A DNA stretch of 37,975 nucleotides from Desulfobacula sp. (GTDB lineage: Bacteria; Desulfobacterota; Desulfobacteria; Desulfobacterales; Desulfobacteraceae): assembly GCA_012031875.1 (NCBI GenBank), contig JAAUSZ010000015.1, positions 1 through 37,975 of the forward strand. Reading direction: 5' to 3'. The translations under genes were made by a program, and so were the position numbers. The notes beneath the pieces are model-generated. The model saw only the letters and a program-made list of their open reading frames with translations. It had not been told where the DNA came from and did no database searches. Positions 34,156 through 37,975 of the stretch are shown here, in pieces. How positions within the stretch are numbered: the stretch's first letter is position 1; the number at the start of each line of letters is the position of its first letter.

Positions 34156-34947
34156 ATGGACCTTGAAGAGGAGAATCAGTCTTTGGATTTTTTAAAAATA
34201 TTATCAAAAAAATCGTTTGTTATTATTTTCATATTTGTTTTGATCGTCAGCGCTATTCTTAATGCCGGCTTATATTTTTCTTTGAAGTGGTTGTCTTTCA
34301 ACCTGATCATGAACGGCGGCAAAGAAGCTCTGATGAATGATATGCCCGCTATTATTGACCGTCTTGAATGGGTCTCAGGTAATTTTTATTTTGGAATAGT
34401 CCCTGCAACAACCGGGATGTTTCTGATATTAGGGGCGGTGTTGTGGGTTGTTTTGAGAAGATTCACCATAAAGATGATGGGACAGATTCAAGTCGGAAAT
34501 CAAACGACCTTTTCACGAGAAAAACCAAAGGCGGATTTTGTGGATCATAAAATAGAACAGGATAGCAAAAGACGCCTTTTTTTGCACAGCCTGTCGGTTC
34601 TTCAGCGAGAGGGGAGGCTTCTGGATTTTTTTGCGGAGGATTTAAGCCGGTATGAGGATGATCAGATTGGGGCCGCTGTCCGGAGCATCCAGGAAGACTG
34701 CAAGAGGGCCATAAAAAAATATATAGACCCTAAGCCGGTAATAGAAAAAGAAGAGGGTGAAACCATCACGATTGAGCCTGAATTTGATATTGATTCCATT
34801 ACCCTGGTGGGGAAAGTTACCGGCTCTCCCCCATTTAAGGGTGTTCTGAAGCATAGGGGATGGAAAGCCGGGAAAAATGAAATCCCGAAACTGTCCGATG
34901 TCCGGGATGCCTCAGTGATTATTCCTGCAGAAGTTGAAATTCAGTAA
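34156..34947 (+). CDS. DUF2760-type protein with N-terminal membrane segments
   Basis: From ATG 34156 the protein has 263 residues, but that ATG has no ribosome binding site and abuts a hairpin. A TTG at 34183 preceded by GAGGAG (34168-34173) is a better-equipped start that still keeps both hydrophobic segments (about 22-42 and 78-98 in the long version). The C-terminal half, from SVLQREGRLLDFFAEDLSRY to KVTGSPPFKGVLKHRGWKA, matches my recollection of DUF2760, a domain found beside an Hsp70-like protein in deltaproteobacteria and others. It is followed after 26 bases by exactly such a gene. The pair may form a membrane-associated chaperone unit. Biochemical function is unknown. Confidence 0.75.
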   Translation: MDLEEENQSLDFLKILSKKSFVIIFIFVLIVSAILNAGLYFSLKWLSFNLIMNGGKEALMNDMPAIIDRLEWVSGNFYFGIVPATTGMFLILGAVLWVVLRRFTIKMMGQIQVGNQTTFSREKPKADFVDHKIEQDSKRRLFLHSLSVLQREGRLLDFFAEDLSRYEDDQIGAAVRSIQEDCKRAIKKYIDPKPVIEKEEGETITIEPEFDIDSITLVGKVTGSPPFKGVLKHRGWKAGKNEIPKLSDVRDASVIIPAEVEIQ

Positions 34948-34973
34948 AATTAAAATCATATTCAGGAGCGAAA

Positions 34974-37769
34974 TTGGATTTTCAAAAGCATCATTATATT
35001 ATCGGCATAGATCTTGGAACGACCAATTCCGCTGTTTCATATGTGGATGTGACGTCTTTAGCCAATGAAGCTTCAAAAAGAACAGCAAAGAATGAGAACC
35101 GGAATCTGATCAAAGTTTTCAATGTCCCTCAATTGACCGGATACGGGGAATTTACAAAAGCACAGGTCCTTCCTTCTTTTTTATACATTCCGGGTAAATA
35201 TGATATTTCAAAGGAGGCTTTAAAACATCCGTGGAAAAAAAGGGAGGATCTTTTTGCCGGCTGTTTTGCCCGGGATCATGGTTCTAAAATACCTTCACGG
35301 CTGGTTTCTTCGGCCAAAAGCTGGTTGTGCAACCCCCATGCCGACAGGATGGCCAAGATCCTGCCCTGGGGTTCGGAAGGGTTTGAAAAAATATCCCCGG
35401 TCATTGCGACTTCGGAATATCTATTGCATATTAAAAATGCCTGGAACCATTTTGTCAAAGATGAGGATCAATTCCTTGAAAACCAGAGGGTGATCCTGAC
35501 GGTTCCGGCTTCCTTTAACGAGGAAGCCCGGGAACTCACCCTGGAAGCGGTGAAAGCAGCCGGGTTCGGTGCGGCTGTAACCCTTCTTGAAGAGCCCTTG
35601 GCTGCTTTTTACAGTTGGTTGATAAACCATGAGAAGGATTGGCAGGATCATGTTAAACCGGAGGATTTGATCCTGGTTTGTGATGTGGGGGGTGGCACAA
35701 CAGATCTCAGTCTGATCAGCTTGAAGGAATCGGAAGGGTCTCCCAAATTTGAAAGGATTGCCGTGGGCGATCACCTGATTCTTGGCGGAGATAATATTGA
35801 TCTTTCCTTGGCCAGAATGGTTGAATCAAAATTCAAGACAAAATCCGGATTAACTTCTGAAAAATGGAAAATCCTGTGTCATCGGTGCCGGGAAGCTAAA
35901 GAAAAAATATTGGAAACCGGCGAGGCCGCCGTCCGAATAACGATCAAGGGAGAAGGGCGATCCCTGATTTCAGGCACGCTTTCAGCAGATTTGGATCGAA
36001 CCGATGTTGAAGGCAAATTATTGGAAGAATTTTTTCCCTTTATCGAACCTGATCAGAATATAGACATGGATGAAGGGAAAATAATAAATGAGTTTGGCCT
36101 GCCCTTTGAAAAAGAATCCGCAATAACGAGACATATCATCTCTTTTCTGGAAAAACACCGGATTGATGTCCTGAAAAATCTCTCAAAGCCCCCCCTGCCT
36201 GATTTTATATTGTTCAATGGCGGGACCCTTAAACCGGATATGGTTCAACAAAGAATCAGGGAAGCCATCGGCAAATGGTTTAAGGCAGAAGATGCAGATT
36301 CCCCCAAAGTTCTTGAAAATAAAGTACCTGAGTTGGCGGTTGGGATTGGTGCGTCATATTATGGTCTTGTAAAGATGGGCCAGGGGGTGAAAGTCGGCAG
36401 TGGGAGCCCGAGGAGCTATTATATCGGGGTTTCCGTCAAAGATGAGAAGGGCCCGAAAGCGGTATGTATTGTTGAGAGAGGGCTGGATGAGGGGAGCAAG
36501 ATTCATCTCCCCGATATTAAATATGAGGTCAGGGCCAATGAACCGGTTGCGTTTCATATCTACAGCTCCAGCTATCGGTCCGGAGACAGGCCGGGTGAAC
36601 TGTTTCCGGTGGATGGGTCTTTTTCCATCCTGGCCCCGCTTCAAACCATTATCCGATTTGGAAAAACAAGCCAAAGAAAAACCATCCCCGTGACCATCGA
36701 AGCAGAATATACGGAAATGGGAACCCTTTCCATGTATTGCCAGTCTGATATCAGCGCGCATAAATGGAAATTGGAATTCCGGTTAAGGGATGAAGAAAAG
36801 GGAATTTCTTCATCCGAAACCGAAATCTATGATGAGGATTTGATCATGGAGGCTTGCCATGAGATTCACGAGGTCTTTTCCGAATTCGATCCCCATGACG
36901 GGCTTAGAACAATTGCAAAAAAGGTTGAAGAAATCGTCGGACAGAAAAAATCCAATTGGCCTTTGTCTTTTTTGCGTAAAATTGCAGACAGCCTGATGAG
37001 TGTTGAAAACATCCGTAAATCTTCTCCGGAGCACGAGGCCCGGTGGTTGAACCTGACTGGATTTTGTATGCGTCCCGGCTTTGGAGATGCTTTTGACAGT
37101 GAACGGGCTATTCAATTATGGAAAATATATCTATCCGGTTTAAATTTCGAAAAATCATTTCAGCCAAGGCTTGAATGGTGGATATTTATCAGAAGGATAG
37201 CGGCAGGTTTGAATGCTGGACAACAGAGGCAGTTTTTTCAGGATATTTCCGCTTATTTGATAAGCGGTAAAAATAAAGCGAGATTATCTCCCCAAGAGGA
37301 GGTCGAGCTATGGATGGCCACGGGGAATATGGAAAGGCTTTTGGTGCAAGATAAAATCTTACTGGCAAAATCTATTCTAAAGCAATTGAAGCCGGGGAAA
37401 AAGCAGGACCATCTGCTCTGGGCCATGTCCCGCATCGGCGCCCGGGAACTCTTCTATGGATCGATGGACAGGGTTGTGCCGGCCAGGGAGGCCGTGAAAT
37501 GGCTGGATCAAATCATAGGGAAGGCCTGGCAGGAAAATGATCCGGTTGAACCGATGGTGGCTCAGATATCACGAAAAACCGGGGACAGAACCCGGGACAT
37601 TGATCCGGAAAGCCGGAGGAAGATCATAGACTGGCTGGAGTTTAGAAAGGCAAAGGGGATATATGCCGCAATCATCAATGAAAAGACGGAAATGGCGCTA
37701 ACGGAAAGAAATATTCAATTTGGAGAGCAACTGCCGACAGGGCTGGTCTTAAATAATAAAAATTTATGA
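34974..37769 (+). CDS. DnaK-related Hsp70-family protein, TTG start
   Basis: This 931-residue protein starts with TTG at 34974, with AGGAG at 34963-34967 as ribosome binding site. The actin-like ATPase core has phosphate-1 IGIDLGTTNSAVSYVD (about 10-25), phosphate-2 VCDVGGGTTDLSLI (about 235-248), LLEEPLAAFYSW and the adenosine motif region FNGGTLKPD (about 411-419). Instead of a DnaK substrate-binding domain and lid it has a long divergent C-terminal half (about 480-931), partly similar to what I recall as DUF3731 (DNA-K related). It is about 300 residues longer than DnaK. With the DUF2760 neighbour it probably forms a specialised chaperone system. Substrates and co-chaperones are unknown. 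Confidence 0.85.
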   Translation: MDFQKHHYIIGIDLGTTNSAVSYVDVTSLANEASKRTAKNENRNLIKVFNVPQLTGYGEFTKAQVLPSFLYIPGKYDISKEALKHPWKKREDLFAGCFARDHGSKIPSRLVSSAKSWLCNPHADRMAKILPWGSEGFEKISPVIATSEYLLHIKNAWNHFVKDEDQFLENQRVILTVPASFNEEARELTLEAVKAAGFGAAVTLLEEPLAAFYSWLINHEKDWQDHVKPEDLILVCDVGGGTTDLSLISLKESEGSPKFERIAVGDHLILGGDNIDLSLARMVESKFKTKSGLTSEKWKILCHRCREAKEKILETGEAAVRITIKGEGRSLISGTLSADLDRTDVEGKLLEEFFPFIEPDQNIDMDEGKIINEFGLPFEKESAITRHIISFLEKHRIDVLKNLSKPPLPDFILFNGGTLKPDMVQQRIREAIGKWFKAEDADSPKVLENKVPELAVGIGASYYGLVKMGQGVKVGSGSPRSYYIGVSVKDEKGPKAVCIVERGLDEGSKIHLPDIKYEVRANEPVAFHIYSSSYRSGDRPGELFPVDGSFSILAPLQTIIRFGKTSQRKTIPVTIEAEYTEMGTLSMYCQSDISAHKWKLEFRLRDEEKGISSSETEIYDEDLIMEACHEIHEVFSEFDPHDGLRTIAKKVEEIVGQKKSNWPLSFLRKIADSLMSVENIRKSSPEHEARWLNLTGFCMRPGFGDAFDSERAIQLWKIYLSGLNFEKSFQPRLEWWIFIRRIAAGLNAGQQRQFFQDISAYLISGKNKARLSPQEEVELWMATGNMERLLVQDKILLAKSILKQLKPGKKQDHLLWAMSRIGARELFYGSMDRVVPAREAVKWLDQIIGKAWQENDPVEPMVAQISRKTGDRTRDIDPESRRKIIDWLEFRKAKGIYAAIINEKTEMALTERNIQFGEQLPTGLVLNNKNL

Positions 37770-37789
37770 AGGGATGATTAAGAAATTGT

Positions 37790-37818
37790 TTGACATTCAT
37801 TAAAACTTCATATATTCT
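37790..37818 (+). promoter_or_regulatory. Candidate rRNA operon promoter
   Basis: A perfect TTGACA (37790-37795) is followed by TATATT (37811-37816, 15-base spacer) or TATTCT (37813-37818, 17-base spacer). It lies about 130 bases before the 16S start, a normal distance for an rrn promoter and leader. Confidence 0.6.
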
Positions 37819-37867
37819 CCCAGAGTTCTTCTTAAGGGAGGAACCGGAAATAAAAAGCAGCAAGATT

Positions 37868-37879
37868 TGATCTTTGAAA
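37868..37879 (+). promoter_or_regulatory. BoxA-like antitermination element in the rRNA leader
   Basis: TGATCTTTGAAA resembles the rrn boxA consensus TGCTCTTTAACA at 9 of 12 positions and lies about 67 bases before the 16S 5' end, where NusB-NusE antitermination sites usually occur. Confidence 0.5.
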
Positions 37880-37946
37880 ATTGGTCAGTGAAGAAATTAA
37901 GAGCGGGTCTTAACAAGACTTTAAAGAGTTTGAAGTACAAAGGATA

Positions 37947-37975
37947 AAACTGGAGAGTTTGATCCTGGCTCAGAA
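37947..37975 (+). rRNA. rrs: 16S ribosomal RNA, 5' end only
   Basis: The last 29 bases contain AGAGTTTGATCCTGGCTCAG, the universal 27F site, preceded by AAACTGG, which aligns with the first bases of E. coli 16S. Position 1 is therefore near 37947. The gene runs out of the window. Too little is present to classify the organism. Confidence 0.97.

Noticed and set aside
1-37975. CRISPR arrays, insertion sequences, integrases and tRNA genes
   Set aside because: No regularly spaced repeats, transposase or integrase motifs, terminal inverted repeats or cloverleaf sequences were found by eye in the gaps.

Overview
The window is one long, entirely forward-strand surface-polysaccharide (O-antigen or capsule type) biosynthesis locus. 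It is followed by a small competence-like protein, a DUF2760/Hsp70-family pair and the first 29 bases of a 16S rRNA gene. The organism is a Gram-negative bacterium of moderate GC content. The DUF2760 plus DnaK-related pair, the rRNA leader and the overall gene style suggest Desulfobacterota (a Desulfobacteraceae-like sulfate reducer). That placement is an inference; nothing in the window proves it.

Layout. (1) 1-8.9 kb: a multi-spanning GT-C-type membrane protein behind a short leader ORF, a nucleotidyltransferase/SDR pair, a GT2-GtrA fusion, an unknown 162-residue protein, a GMC-type oxidoreductase and an SDR reductase. (2) 8.9-17.9 kb: two GT2 enzymes, then an SDR, a WecA/WbpL-like priming transferase and a WbpM/FlaA1-like 4,6-dehydratase in the wbpV-wbpL-wbpM order. 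A PglC-like priming transferase, a hexapeptide acetyltransferase, a DegT-type aminotransferase and a GT4-type glycosyltransferase follow. (3) 17.9-24.2 kb: a tightly overlapping CDP-sugar cassette (rfbF, rfbG, a 3,5-epimerase, a C-methyltransferase, a reductase, a second methyltransferase, a CmcI-type methyltransferase), probably for a branched or methylated 6-deoxyhexose. (4) 24.2-30.2 kb: a Wzx-type flippase, three glycosyltransferases, a class I methyltransferase and an FkbM methyltransferase. (5) 30.2-33.6 kb: dTDP-L-rhamnose genes in the order rfbA-C-D-B, closed by a terminator-like hairpin. (6) 33.7-38.0 kb: a secreted ComEA-like HhH protein, the DUF2760/Hsp70 operon, an rRNA promoter and the 16S 5' end.

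Working model: sugars are activated as UDP-, CDP- and dTDP-derivatives, loaded on undecaprenyl phosphate by one or both priming enzymes, extended by about six cytoplasmic glycosyltransferases, methylated, and flipped by Wzx. The GT2-GtrA and GT-C proteins suggest an additional polyprenyl-phosphate-sugar decoration step outside the membrane. No classical Wzy or Wzz is recognisable.

The most striking property is that nine genes are interrupted by single-base indels, mostly in A or T runs, and never by a substitution stop that I can see. Correcting the indels restores proteins of normal family length. This looks more like homopolymer errors in the assembly than true decay, but the sequence alone cannot decide. 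These genes are labelled as pseudogenes with that caveat.
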